DNA of 64,000 bases from NCBI GenBank assembly GCA_951804985.1, contig OX638131.1, forward strand, positions 8,222,630-8,286,629, given 5' to 3'. The position numbers and the translations under genes are program-made. The notes below the pieces were generated by a model. That model did no database searches and had not been told where the DNA came from. It saw only the letters and a program-made list of their open reading frames with translations. Source of the DNA: Dryomyza anilis (lineage: Eukaryota; Arthropoda; Insecta; Diptera; Dryomyzidae). This document shows, in pieces, positions 1 to 10,205 of this stretch. How positions within the stretch are numbered: position 1 is the first letter of the stretch; every line of letters begins with the position of its first letter.

Positions 1-222
1 TCAATTCAACTCAATTCAAATTAATTCAACCTAATTCAACTCAATTCATCTCAATTCATCTCAATTCAACTCAATTCATCTCAACTCAATTCAACTCAAT
101 TAAACTTAATTCAACTCAATTCAACTCCACTCAACTCAACTTAATTCAACTCAATTTAACTCAATTCAACTCAATTCAACCCAATTTAACTCAATTCAAC
201 TCAATTCAACTTCACTCTATTC
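1..222. repeat. Degenerate pentamer satellite (TCAAY)n
   Basis: The window opens inside a tandem array of five-base units, mostly TCAAT and TCAAC with variants such as TTAAT and TCAAA. Many units pair into a 10-bp period (TCAATTCAAC). The array runs off the left edge, so its full length is unknown. It fades into ordinary AT-rich sequence near 222. Confidence 0.9.
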
Positions 223-1447
223 AATTTCATTAATTTAAACATAATAAAAATAACTACTAAAGACTTTTTATACGTTGAAAAATGCAATTTCATTAATTCT
301 AAATCTAATACGTCACCTTTATCAAATGTTTTATTTCTGTTTTAATTTTTTATGTTTACTTGTGACGGACAAATAAAACGATTACATTGTATAAAAAATA
401 TATATTTGAAAATTTATAAAGGCAATTTTTATTTTTGCTTTATATTTTTCCACGTTTTTCTTTTATTTTGGGCTACTTTTCGATCAATAGAATTTTCAAA
501 TACATATGCGACCTGCCTTTATTACTGAGGCTGCCTGCCGGCTACAAATCGTCCCCAGAGGTTTCATTTACACTCAGCTACACAAATACAAACAAATACA
601 GACATATACAGTCAAATATACAGACACACACGCACACTCAAACACACGCATATTGCACAAAGGACCCAATAGGCGTGACCCTGCGCTGTCACCCAAGAGT
701 TACACAAAAAGGTAAAAGCGACAAAAAAAAAAGCCACTGAAAAATTGAATCCTTTTATGAAATGGTTTTACATAGCAATTTTTTGGTCGTATTATTTAAT
801 TTTGTTCGTGATTTTTAATAACATTTCCATATTCTATTCTTCCATTTTAATTTTTAATTTTGAGGGCATAATAAGTGTCAAAATTTAAAGTACGTAAAGA
901 TTTTATGAAAATTTCAGTCTAAATTTTAAACATTTTGGAATTTTTTTAGAATTAAAAGTATTACAGAACTTTACAAAAGATGTTTTGTTTTAATACTTTT
1001 AAAAGTTGTCTTTAAGTTATCAGTATCTGATTGAAATTAAAAATCTCAAAACTAAAAAATACCGAAGACAAAAATGATGAATAAAATAAAATCAAAATCG
1101 GTGACAATTGAAATGTAAATAATTTTAAATTGTACGGGTCCCCTTCAAAAATGTATAACTGATATGCTTCAAAAATACATTTTATATATTTTAAGTTACT
1201 AAATTTATAATCGAATTTAATTTTATTTCTACATTTTTAGATTCGACCAGAAATTGTTTAGGCGTTTTTTTGATTTTTAAAATTTTGACATTTTAATGAT
1301 TCTACATATCTTTATTTTCTAAATATCAGATAGTTAAAAAGTTCATATCAAATCTCATTATTAATGAAAAAGTGAGCGTCAACGTTAATTTGTCCGTTGA
1401 GTAACCTTTTTAACATCTCCTAAACGACAGGAGTCAGTTCAGAAAAA
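223..1447. other. AT-rich noncoding stretch
   Basis: Homopolymer-rich AT sequence with no convincing reading frame. A CA/AAATACA-rich patch lies at about 578-655. No repeat or gene is recognised in the rest. Confidence 0.5.
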
Positions 1448-1950
1448 GGCCGAGGCTACAACCCTGTACATTACCGACCCATTTCAATATACTTTACGCC
1501 CACCAACGTCATGGAATGCGGAATAAACTTCTACAATGTGAACTATTTGGAGCACAACTAATTACTTAGTGACCGACAATATTAATTCCGTATGATCAGA
1601 TCCACCGGTGACTTGTTGGCGGTTTTCTACGATAAGTGGAATAAATGTATTAGCCTTTTCAGTGAGAGTAAAGCTTGTTGCCCTAGTTATTTCCCAGGCT
1701 TTCAAAATTGTTGTCCGTAATTCTTCTATTCGATCGATATCGAGTTTTTACCAGGGTCGTGCAATACGAGTTGCGATGGATGGTGTTATCTCAGATCAAT
1801 ATTCTGTCAATTCTGAAGTCACACAGGTATCCCTGCTATTTCCGTCACTATTTCTGATATTTATCAATGACCTTCTGTCATTGACCTAGAACCCAATCTA
1901 TTTCCTTACAGATAATAGTTATATTTGCCATTTATATTTGTTCAATTTTG
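1448..1950 (+). pseudogene. Decayed non-LTR retrotransposon reverse transcriptase
   Basis: Conceptual translation from about 1451 gives a run like HYRPIS, then NVMECGINFYNVNYLEH, then LLSDRQY and FRMIRSTGDLLA. These match the N-terminal reverse transcriptase blocks of Jockey-like elements. The frame then shifts between roughly 1620 and 1680. In the new frame VALVISQAFKIV resembles RT motif A (VALDISKAFD), FPSLFLIFINDL resembles the block usually read as GPLLFLLFINDL, and FLTDN sits where the F/YADD catalytic motif is expected. Stop codons, the frameshift and loss of catalytic aspartates mark it as dead. No poly(A) end was found, so family assignment below non-LTR is not possible. Confidence 0.8.
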
Positions 1951-1990
1951 TAAGAAGTTTATTTGTTGTCTGCTATACACAGAAAAAAAA

Positions 1991-2257
1991 TTCGATTTAA
2001 ATATAGCAACCGATATTAATTGCATTTATTAATCAATCCAGCAATGAAATTCAATAGTTTAATGAAAACATTTGCTATACTTCGTTAAATTTCGTTCTTC
2101 GTTACTTAATTTGCTGTATTGACGTACAAATATTCATATTAGCAAACCGAATTGCTGATTTAACGAACAATAGCAAATGTGTTCATTAAATTAGTGATTT
2201 TCATAGCTGGATTGATTAATGAATGCAATTAATATCGGTTGCTATATTTACATCGAA
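1991..2257. mobile_element. Palindromic MITE (267 bp)
   Basis: Two arms of about 110 bases are inverted copies of each other. Each begins TTCGATTTAAATATAGC or TTCGATGTAAATATAGC and contains AACCGATATTAATTGCAT and AATCAATCCAGC. They face each other with a short centre near 2110-2150. There is no coding capacity. Flanks (A-run on the left, ATGTGAAAG on the right) show no clear target duplication, so the superfamily is unknown. Confidence 0.75.
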
Positions 2258-3610
2258 ATGTGAAAGATGTTTGCCAGCAATATTTATCGTATATGTCGGA
2301 TGTTTGTCTCAAAGACGATCTTGATGTTTAGGGCTGTGATATTACCGATAAATATCATTATTTTCTTAGTGTATGTTAATTTAATATAAACTTATCGATT
2401 CTACTTATTTAGGTAGATATTTCCAGTTTATTTCATGAATTTCTTATAATTTTATTATTTTTTTAAATTTTTGTATACATTTTAAACAATTTTTGATATT
2501 TTTTATATTAATCTAATGATTTCTGACTTCTTTGTTAGTTTGTATTATATTTCGTTTATTTTATACTTTATTATTTATAACATAAACCACAACATGCACG
2601 TCATGTGGCATCCACTGCTTTTCGTCTCCACTTCTCGAAGTTTAGTTCTTGCCAAGGAACATTAAAGCCATCCTGAGCAATATTTTTGCCAGTTTTAATA
2701 TGTTGTATTTTCGTATATTCGAAGCACCAGCAGCTCAATATAATCCTTATAAATGAAAATTGTTTTTTTTTTTTTTATAAAATAACGAACGACTTGTCTA
2801 AACATCTACTGTGAAGAGTCTGTGAAGTGTGACTTAGTTGGCAGAATATGCTGCAAATTGCTACAAACATCAAAATTATTGATGACGATTATGAATATGC
2901 TCTATAATTACTTTTTATAGACTTTAAGTACAATGATTTGAAATTTTAAGATTTTTTATGAAAATTTGAAGTTTTAACATCTGATTTCTCATATACTGAA
3001 ATTGATAACTAAATGATTATTATTTTAGGTTTGACCATAATGATGGTCATCAGTAGAATGTTAGTCAGAATATAAAATATGACATAATTTACAAAGAAAT
3101 AGAAAATTATATGAAATAACAAAAGAAACTTTTCATTTTTGACAGGTGATTTCTAAAAATATACAGCTATTTTATTGATTATTTTTTATTTTGGACCATA
3201 ATTATGGTCATCAGAAGAATAAAGTGTGATAATGTTGAATATTACTTGAAAACTATGGTTTAGCATTTACAAATAAATGCAAAGCGATATAAAATAGGTA
3301 TGGAAATGCGAATTTTTGATATGTGGTATTAATATCGAGAATAAGAATATAATATATTGTTTAAATTACATAAAATTTGGTATCTATGATATTAAATATG
3401 ATACAAAATAATTAATAAAAAATTAAAATTCAGCTGTTGTAATATACAACAAAACTAGCTAACAACTAATCAAAAACTAGCCAAAAACAGGGTATAAACT
3501 AGCTAGTAACTCGACATGTAAAAAGTAAATAAAATAATGTCAAAATTAATTTTTAGTTTTTTTAATTTAAAAAACAAAAGTTATGGAGAACGCTTGGATC
3601 GCACACACAA
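2258..3610. other. AT-rich noncoding stretch with paired palindrome motif
   Basis: No gene seen. The palindrome GACCATAATGATGGTC at 3033-3048 recurs as GACCATAATTATGGTC at 3194-3209, each followed by ATCAG and AGAA. This suggests two related repeat units about 161 bp apart. Confidence 0.4.
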
Positions 3611-3623
3611 TCTACTCCACAAA

Positions 3624-3775
3624 TTCCTACCAGTAACAGACCAGTTTTCGACTAGTTTTACTGGTGGGCGACCATTTTTAGGCCAGTTTTTGACAAGTTT
3701 TACTGGTAGGAATCTAATCATCAAATTCCTACCAGTAACCGACCAGTTTTTGACTAGTTTTAACTGGCGAGTGTA
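3624..3775. repeat. Short tandem/dyad repeat (ACCAGTAAC...GTTTTACTGG)
   Basis: Units containing CCTACCAGTAAC, GACCAGTTTTTGACTAG and TTTTACTGGT recur about three times. Each unit is itself an imperfect dyad, since ACCAGTA at one end mirrors TACTGGT at the other. The array gives a spurious reading frame with repeated PVTDQF..SF peptides. Confidence 0.7.
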
Positions 3776-3958
3776 TACTCTTCAAAATCATACCAGAAAC
3801 TTAACAGTATTTGAGATGCTTAGTAAATTGTTGCGTGGGGTTATTCAAACATATTTATGTTTAAATTTAAACACATTTTTGATTTGAATTATCGAGTTAA
3901 ATAATTTTAATATAGCGTAGAATGCATAGATTTCAATTTGTTTTTAAGTTATTTGAAA

Positions 3959-4016
3959 GAAAACATGAAAAATGATAATTTGTATCTAAGAACAAATTAT
4001 CATTTTTCATGTTTTT
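3959..4016. other. Perfect 23-bp inverted repeat with 8-base loop
   Basis: Positions 3961-3983 are the exact reverse complement of 3992-4014. The loop is ATCTAAGA at 3984-3991. The arms are AT-rich. The stem could form a DNA cruciform or an RNA hairpin of microRNA-precursor size, but no transcript evidence is visible and it may be the core of a small MITE. Confidence 0.75.
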
Positions 4017-4339
4017 AATTATTTTATTAGTAGTTGAGTGATAATAATAAAAATTAAAATATTTCATGATTATTAAGAACATAGTTCAAGCTAACGATTA
4101 AAATTACAAACTTTCTAATACTATTGCTAATTTATTTATTTTAATTAAAATTTAAATACTAAAAACAAACAAAATTTTTTGAGTTTAGATTTAAATATCT
4201 TGAAAACCAATTGAAATATTGACATTTCATTTTATATTATGCCTTGTCGATTTACATAACAAATGCGTTTAAAGTTTTTTTATCAAACTTGTTTTACAAA
4301 GTTATGTACTTATTATACATATTCTCAGGGTTTAAATTT

Positions 4340-4640
4340 CTCGAACATTTTCAAAACTCTCGCTCTTTGCTTTTTAAATGCTGCTTCGATTCCAAAACTC
4401 TCACACTTTGCTTTTTAAATGATGCTTTGATTATAAAACTTTTACTTTTAAAATGCTACTTGAATTTCAAAACTCCTACTCGATGCATTTAATAGGTAAA
4501 TAGTAAGAGTTTTGGAATCGAGGCACCATTTAACATGTTTCGATTTCAAAATTTTTGCTCTTTGCCTTTTAAATGCTTTCCGATTTCAAAACAATCGCTC
4601 TTTGCTTTTCAAATGCTGCCTCAATTCAAATATTATTGCT
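4340..4640. repeat. 41-bp degenerate minisatellite
   Basis: Units built around CAAAACTCTCGCTCTTTGC, TTTTTAAATGC and TGCTTCGATT recur with a period close to 41 bases (the AAAACTC block falls at 4353, 4394 and 4435). About six to seven units are visible, decaying towards the right. Confidence 0.75.
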
Positions 4641-4784
4641 TCGAAGAACTGTAGAAAAATAGGAATAATTTCTTGTCTCTTGTGTCTTTATTCTAATTTT
4701 CCAAAAAATAGGAACAGCGCATGCGAGAATGAGGAGTGACTCCAAAAGAGCAGTTTTTTTGCAAAGCGCAAATAGCGATTAATA

Positions 4785-5245
4785 CAGGGTGTGTGGTTTA
4801 TCAATGTCAATAATTTAGAGGGTCATCACTGTGAATGGTAAGAAAATACTGGGAATGAACTGGTCTATCATTATAAATTAGAATAATTTCCGTAACGAAA
4901 TTTTGAGAAAATCAATGACAAAGTCAAAATTTGAATTTATATTTTTGTAGATTTCAATTTTGCGTACATTATAAAAAAAGAAAGAAATCACGGAGTTCGA
5001 AGATGTAATAAACCATTAGAAATGTAATTCAAATGTCTAAAATATGAGTGAAAAATTGATATTCATTTATCAAAATATTATACTTGTTAACAAATTTTCT
5101 TCATTAGGTGTGGTATATTTCTTAAACACCCTGTATATTAAACTGGGTGCAAAATTAGATTTTTTTTTATTTAATATTTTCTTATTTTTTTGAGTCATAG
5201 AATGAACCCCTGAATTATTGACATCGATGAACCAAACACAAAATA
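4785..5245. mobile_element. Probable foldback element
   Basis: The left segment GGTTTATCAATGTCAATAAT (about 4796) is inverted at about 5210-5233, where the complement reads GGTTCATCGATGTCAATAAT. An internal inverted pair, ACAGGGTGT near 4785 and ACACCCTGT near 5128, is also present. Exact ends are unclear and no target duplication was found. Confidence 0.5.
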
Positions 5246-5350
5246 AATATTGTGAAGAATTTTAAAATCAAGAAAGCAAAGTATTTGAAGCAAGACAAAA
5301 TAAATATTGTGAAGAATTTTAAAATCAAGAAAGCAAAGTATTTGAAGCAT
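5238..5350. repeat. 57-bp direct tandem duplication
   Basis: A unit starting ACAAAATAAATATTGTGAAG at 5238 repeats at 5295 almost without change, through AAAGCAAAGTATTTGAAGCA. The near-identity suggests a recent event. Confidence 0.9.
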
Positions 5351-6934
5351 GTGAGCATTTGAAATTTAAGGAGTGGAAGTATTTAAAATCTCAAACATTG
5401 ATCAAAATAAAAAAAAAAAACTTTGGTTTCGTTCAAAGTATCTCTCGAAGAGCGACGCCTTTCGAAGAATCGCTCTATACTGTTTTCAAACTCTTGCAAA
5501 ACTATAAAAACTGAGAGTTTGTACTCCGCTTTATTTTCTTTCTTATTACTCTTGCTTCCGCTCTCGACACGCAAAGCAATAAAAAGTCAGAGTTTGGGGC
5601 TCTGCTTTATTTGCTTTCAAATCCTGCTATAAAGTGGCTGAAAAATTTCAAAAAGTCTCGATTGATATTTTTAAAATGATCTGAAAAAACTGAGAATGCA
5701 GTTTAAATCAACATCTGCGAATTATATAGAAATTATGTATGGAATGTTTTTAGGAAAAATCGTCTTGAGTAGTGTTATTATTCGGTATTTTCCAAGAGCA
5801 AGCAATAATGGTATTTGGTATTGAAATATTTTATTCAGTGGTTATTAGCTTTTTCAACATATATAATTTAGTAACAATTATAATACTTATTTTTCCTATT
5901 ATTAAAATTTAATTTGTTTGGAGTTTTAATGTTTATAAAAAAAATTTTGAATTACCTCTGCAGTTTAATTTTTTCAAATTTTTACAAAAAAAAAAAAAAA
6001 CCTCACAAAAACACATGCGCAACAAAATACGGCGAAAATCTAAACAAAAATGTGTAACTTAATTTTAATTTTTCATGTGTGTTTTTCGACGATGCGCCCA
6101 GGTGCTGTTTATTGTAAACAAGTCTTGGTTATTTTAATAGACGTTTTTCTTACTTGTTTTTATTGTATATTTTGCTGTAGACATTACTGTGAGTCAGTAC
6201 ATAAATTTATCGAACAAAAAGCAAAAAAAATAAAAATAGATATTGCGAATTTTGTAAATAATTAAAATGCAATTAATTTTAATTTCGTTGTTATTTTAAA
6301 ATATTCACTGTTGAGTGAGTTATACATTTGGAATTTATATAAAACATGTCAAAAGCAAGCAAACATTAACCTTAATTTTAACATAAACAACTGACAAACG
6401 TTGAACTTTGGTATCAGGTTCAATGTTGCGCATACGCCATGTGTTACAATTTTCATAGATTTCTGGGAAATTTAGTTTTTCTTGGAATTTTTGTGTAATT
6501 TCTCAAAAGTTTACATTATGCTGCTGCATAGAAATTTTCAATTTTCAAAAATATATTTCTTTTTTTATATTTAAAATATGTTTTTATGATATATGGAGCA
6601 TTTGAAATGTGTCACTCATACATGACATGCTTGCCTCCGAAGTAACTTTGTTGCTGGCGCAAAGTTTTTGCCGTTAATAACGCCGTTTTATGCTGCACTA
6701 AAAACCAACTTTAATTAACTGCATGTCATTCGGCAAAATTGGCTGTCATAAAGTTTATGTTTTTGCTGTGAAATGCGAAAAATGCAAAGTTTTCGCAGCG
6801 TCTGTCACTCATGTTTTTTAGATTTGCAGCGCAAAATATTTTTGAGAAAAAAAACCAAATTATTATAAAATTTCAATGTAAAAATATATTTAATAATAAA
6901 AATATTTTTTATTACATTTTTAGAACGCTTTTTT
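5351..6934. other. Noncoding stretch
   Basis: AT-rich DNA with a more mixed segment at 5420-5640 made of degenerate TCGAAGA / CAAACTCT pieces resembling the minisatellite at 4340-4640. A poly(A) run lies at about 5987-6000. No gene is recognised. Confidence 0.4.
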
Positions 6935-7505
6935 AACACATTAACGTAAATGTACCTCCGATACCTGTTCCTAATTCCGACATTTCTGGCTTTGATTTTT
7001 AAATAAAGGGTAATATACAAGAAACAAAAAGACCAAGGTGTCGACAATTAGGTGCAATCAGTTTACACCGTATCTAATTCCGACAAAGGTGTCCCAATTT
7101 AACACTTAACCCTAATTCCGACATTACTTTTCTTTTTTGTTGAAAAAATTGAAATTATAAATATAAAAAAATCTATTACAAAGTGTCGGTAATTAGGTAC
7201 ATGTAATTTTGTACTGTGCCTAATTCCGACATAGGTGTTTGAATTTAATTTTAATTTAAAATTAAACAGCTTTAACTTCATTCTGCAGTATCTGAATATT
7301 GTAGATGTAGTGACGGAATTACGTGCAAAACGGTTTTGTGTGTCGGAATTACGTACAAGGTCTTTTTATATGTCAAAATTGCGTACATTTATTAATTTTG
7401 TCGCCTATTTAATTATTTTCTAATAATTACAAAACAAATACATTTGTTTAAATTTACGCATTAACGTAACCTCCGACACCGGTTTCTAATACCGACATTT
7501 TTTAA
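6935..7505. repeat. Repeat block built on CTAATTCCGACA
   Basis: The motif CTAATTCCGACA or close variants occurs in direct orientation near 6970, 7074, 7110 and 7219. Inverted forms (TGTCGACAATTAGG, TGTCGGTAATTAGG, TGTCGGAATTACG) occur near 7037, 7186 and 7340. The outer edges share a longer direct repeat: ATTAACGTAA, then CCTCCGA, then a C-rich step and CCGACATTT, at about 6940-6985 and 7460-7500. It could be a decayed element or a complex satellite. I do not recognise the family. Confidence 0.6.
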
Positions 7506-8936
7506 AAATATAGAATGAAATAAAAACAAAATACTGTAGAAATCAAAATACAAAGAGATAATTTAAATCAACTGTATCTGAATTTAAACAGGGTATACGA
7601 AATTCAGTACATTTATATTATGCACCAAGAAAATGGCATAAACAAAATATATATAAAAAAAGGCAATCAATAAACTTTGGCACATTCTCTAAAGTTTTGC
7701 AAAGTGCTAAAAAATATGCTGGCAAAAATATGGCAAAACTTTGACGCAAGTATTTCAATAAAGCATTTCATAAAAAACACAGATTTGAACAGCTTTTGTT
7801 TTTCACAAAAAGTTGAAGTGTAGCGCAAGCAAGGGAAAAAGTGTTAGATGGTTTATTTTAAATTTAATTTTTGTGTAAGTTAAATGAATTTTAAAGATTT
7901 GCTCATTATATAATTTACTAGAATTTTACCAACAATTCGAACCATTTGAAAATTTTGAAAGGCAGACTTCTAACAGACAATTGGTATGGCAAGTTAGCAT
8001 TCTCGGACAAAATTTTTGGCATTTTTAATGTTTCAAACTACCTCGACCATGCCAAAAATTCAAGACATTGCAAATATGACAAACATAATTCCAAAACAAA
8101 TCGATATTGAAACCTTAACTTGGAAACAGTACTTAGAAAACTATAACGCACTACAATCCAACTCATGAAGCTATAAAACTCACGTTAAAACATTAATACT
8201 TATCACACAACATTTACAAATGCTTGACCAAAATGGTTTTGAAATGTTGCCAATATATTTTTAAATTACCTAGTCTTTCAATACAAATAAGAAAAAATAA
8301 GAGAAAAAATGGCAGCGCATTGCACTTTTATTGGTTTTAAGTGGCACATGTTCGTTCCAAAGTTCAACCAGCTGCACTCAAAGGTCAATAAAAACCACTG
8401 GGCAACAAGCTTTTCAAATGTTTTCTCTTTGCTGTTTTTTGTTTTTGATAAATGTCATGTTTTAATGTTTTTTTTTTATTTTGTGCACTGCCTTATTTCA
8501 AACATGCAAATTGAACATTTCAAATGCAGAACCATTTCACGTGAACTACAACACGACAACACAGTAGCAGCAGTAACAAAAACAAATGCATTTTTTTGAC
8601 AGTTCAGTGAGTTGAGCGCCTGAACTGTCAGTCGCAGCACATACGACCTAGCGACCCAAAGACTCTTCTTCTATCGCATTCGCGTTGCTGCATGCCATCC
8701 CTGTGCAGCGTAGTAACGTTGAAAAAGCGCTCAATGTCATCTGCACAATTAGGCGTGTTTCCGGCGGAAATGTTTTGCTCGCAGGCAACTGACAAACAGA
8801 CAGACAGTCAACATGAAGAGGCGCACATTCAAATCAGCAGACAATTTCGGAGTTTCGTGAAGTAAAGTGGAATATTTTACAAAGTATTTGGAAAGGTGAC
8901 AACAAAAAAATGTTGAAACGGCAAAAATAGTCAACA
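7506..8936. other. Noncoding stretch
   Basis: No gene or repeat is recognised. Base composition becomes more balanced at 8600-8830, with GACAAACAGACAGACAG at about 8790. That patch could hold conserved regulatory or exonic sequence, but nothing supports a specific call. Confidence 0.3.
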
Positions 8937-10205
8937 TTTTTACTAAACAATCAAATTTTCACTAAAAATTCAATTTTTCACTAAAAATTCAATTGTATAC
9001 TAAAAATTCAATTGTTCACTAAAAATTCAATTGTTCACTAAAAATTCAATTTTTCACTAAAAATTAAATTTTTCAGGTAAAATTCAATTTTTCACTATTA
9101 ATTCATTTGTTCACTCAAAATTCAATTGTATACTAAAAATTCAATTGTTCACTAAAAATTCAATTGTTCACTAAAAATTTAATTGATCACTAAAAATTCA
9201 ATTTTTCACTAAAATTTAATTTTTGACTCAAAATTAAATTTTTCACTAAAAATTCAATTTTTCACTAAAAATTCAATTTTTCACTAAAAATTCAATTTTT
9301 CACTAAAAATTCAATTTTTCACTAAAAATTCAATTTTTCACTAAAAATTCAATTTTTCACTAAAAATTCAATTTTTCACTAAAAATTCAATTTTTCACTA
9401 AAAATTCAATTGTTCACTAAAAATTTAATTGATCACTAAAAATTCAATTTTTCTCTAAAATTCAAATTTTCACTAAAAATTAAATTTTTCACTAAAATTT
9501 AATTTTTCAATCAAAATTCAATTTTTTAATTAAAATTCAATTTTTCACTAAAAATTCTATTTTTCACTAAAAATTCAATTGTTCACTAAAAATTGAATTG
9601 TTCACTAATAATTCAATTGATCACTAAAAATTCAATTTTTCACTCAAAATTCAATTTTTCACTAAAAATTCAATGTTTCATTAAAAATTCAATTTTTCAC
9701 TAAAAATTCAGTTTTTTACTAAAAATTCAATTTTTCACTAAAAATTCAATTTTTCACTAAAAATTCAATTTTTCACTAACAATTCAAATTTTCACTTAAA
9801 ATTCTATTTTTACTAAACATTCAATTTTTCACCAAAAATTCAATTGATAACTAAAAATTCAATTGTTCACTAAAAATTCAAATTTTCATTAAAAATTGAA
9901 CTTTTCACTAAAAATCGAATTTTTTTACTAAAAATTGAATTTTTCACTAAAAATTCAATTTTTCACTAAAATTTAAATTTTTCAAGTAAAATTAAATTTT
10001 TCAAGTAAAATTCAATTTTTCAATGAAATTTCAAATTTTCACACAAAACTCAATTCTTCACTCAAAATTCAAATTTTCAATTTTCAATCACTAAAAATTG
10101 AATTTTTCACTAAAAATTGAATTTTTCACTAAAAATTGAATTTTTCACTAAAAATTCAATTTTCCATTGAATTAAAATTTTCACTAAAATTCAAATTTTC
10201 AGTAA
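8937..10205. repeat. 19-bp minisatellite array 1
   Basis: Tandem copies of a 19-base unit, TTCACTAAAAATTCAATTT, run for about 1.27 kb. The stretch at 9235-9400 is nearly homogeneous; the edges are degenerate (CACTCAAAATTC, CACTAAAATTTAA). The core AAAAATTCAATTTTT is a perfect palindrome around a single central base. Three more arrays of the same unit lie elsewhere in the window. Confidence 0.95.

Noticed and set aside
2588..2690. GC-balanced patch downstream of the dead reverse transcriptase as its 3' end
   Set aside because: It does not show the RLWNxLP block or a matching poly(A) tail, and a palindromic MITE lies between, so the link is unproven.
6935..7505. LTR pair of a short retroelement
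   Set aside because: The outer direct repeats are short and imperfect, do not start TG or end CA in a consistent way, and lack primer-binding and polypurine sites.
8937..10205. CRISPR-like array
   Set aside because: Units are contiguous without unique spacers and the DNA is eukaryotic; it is a minisatellite.
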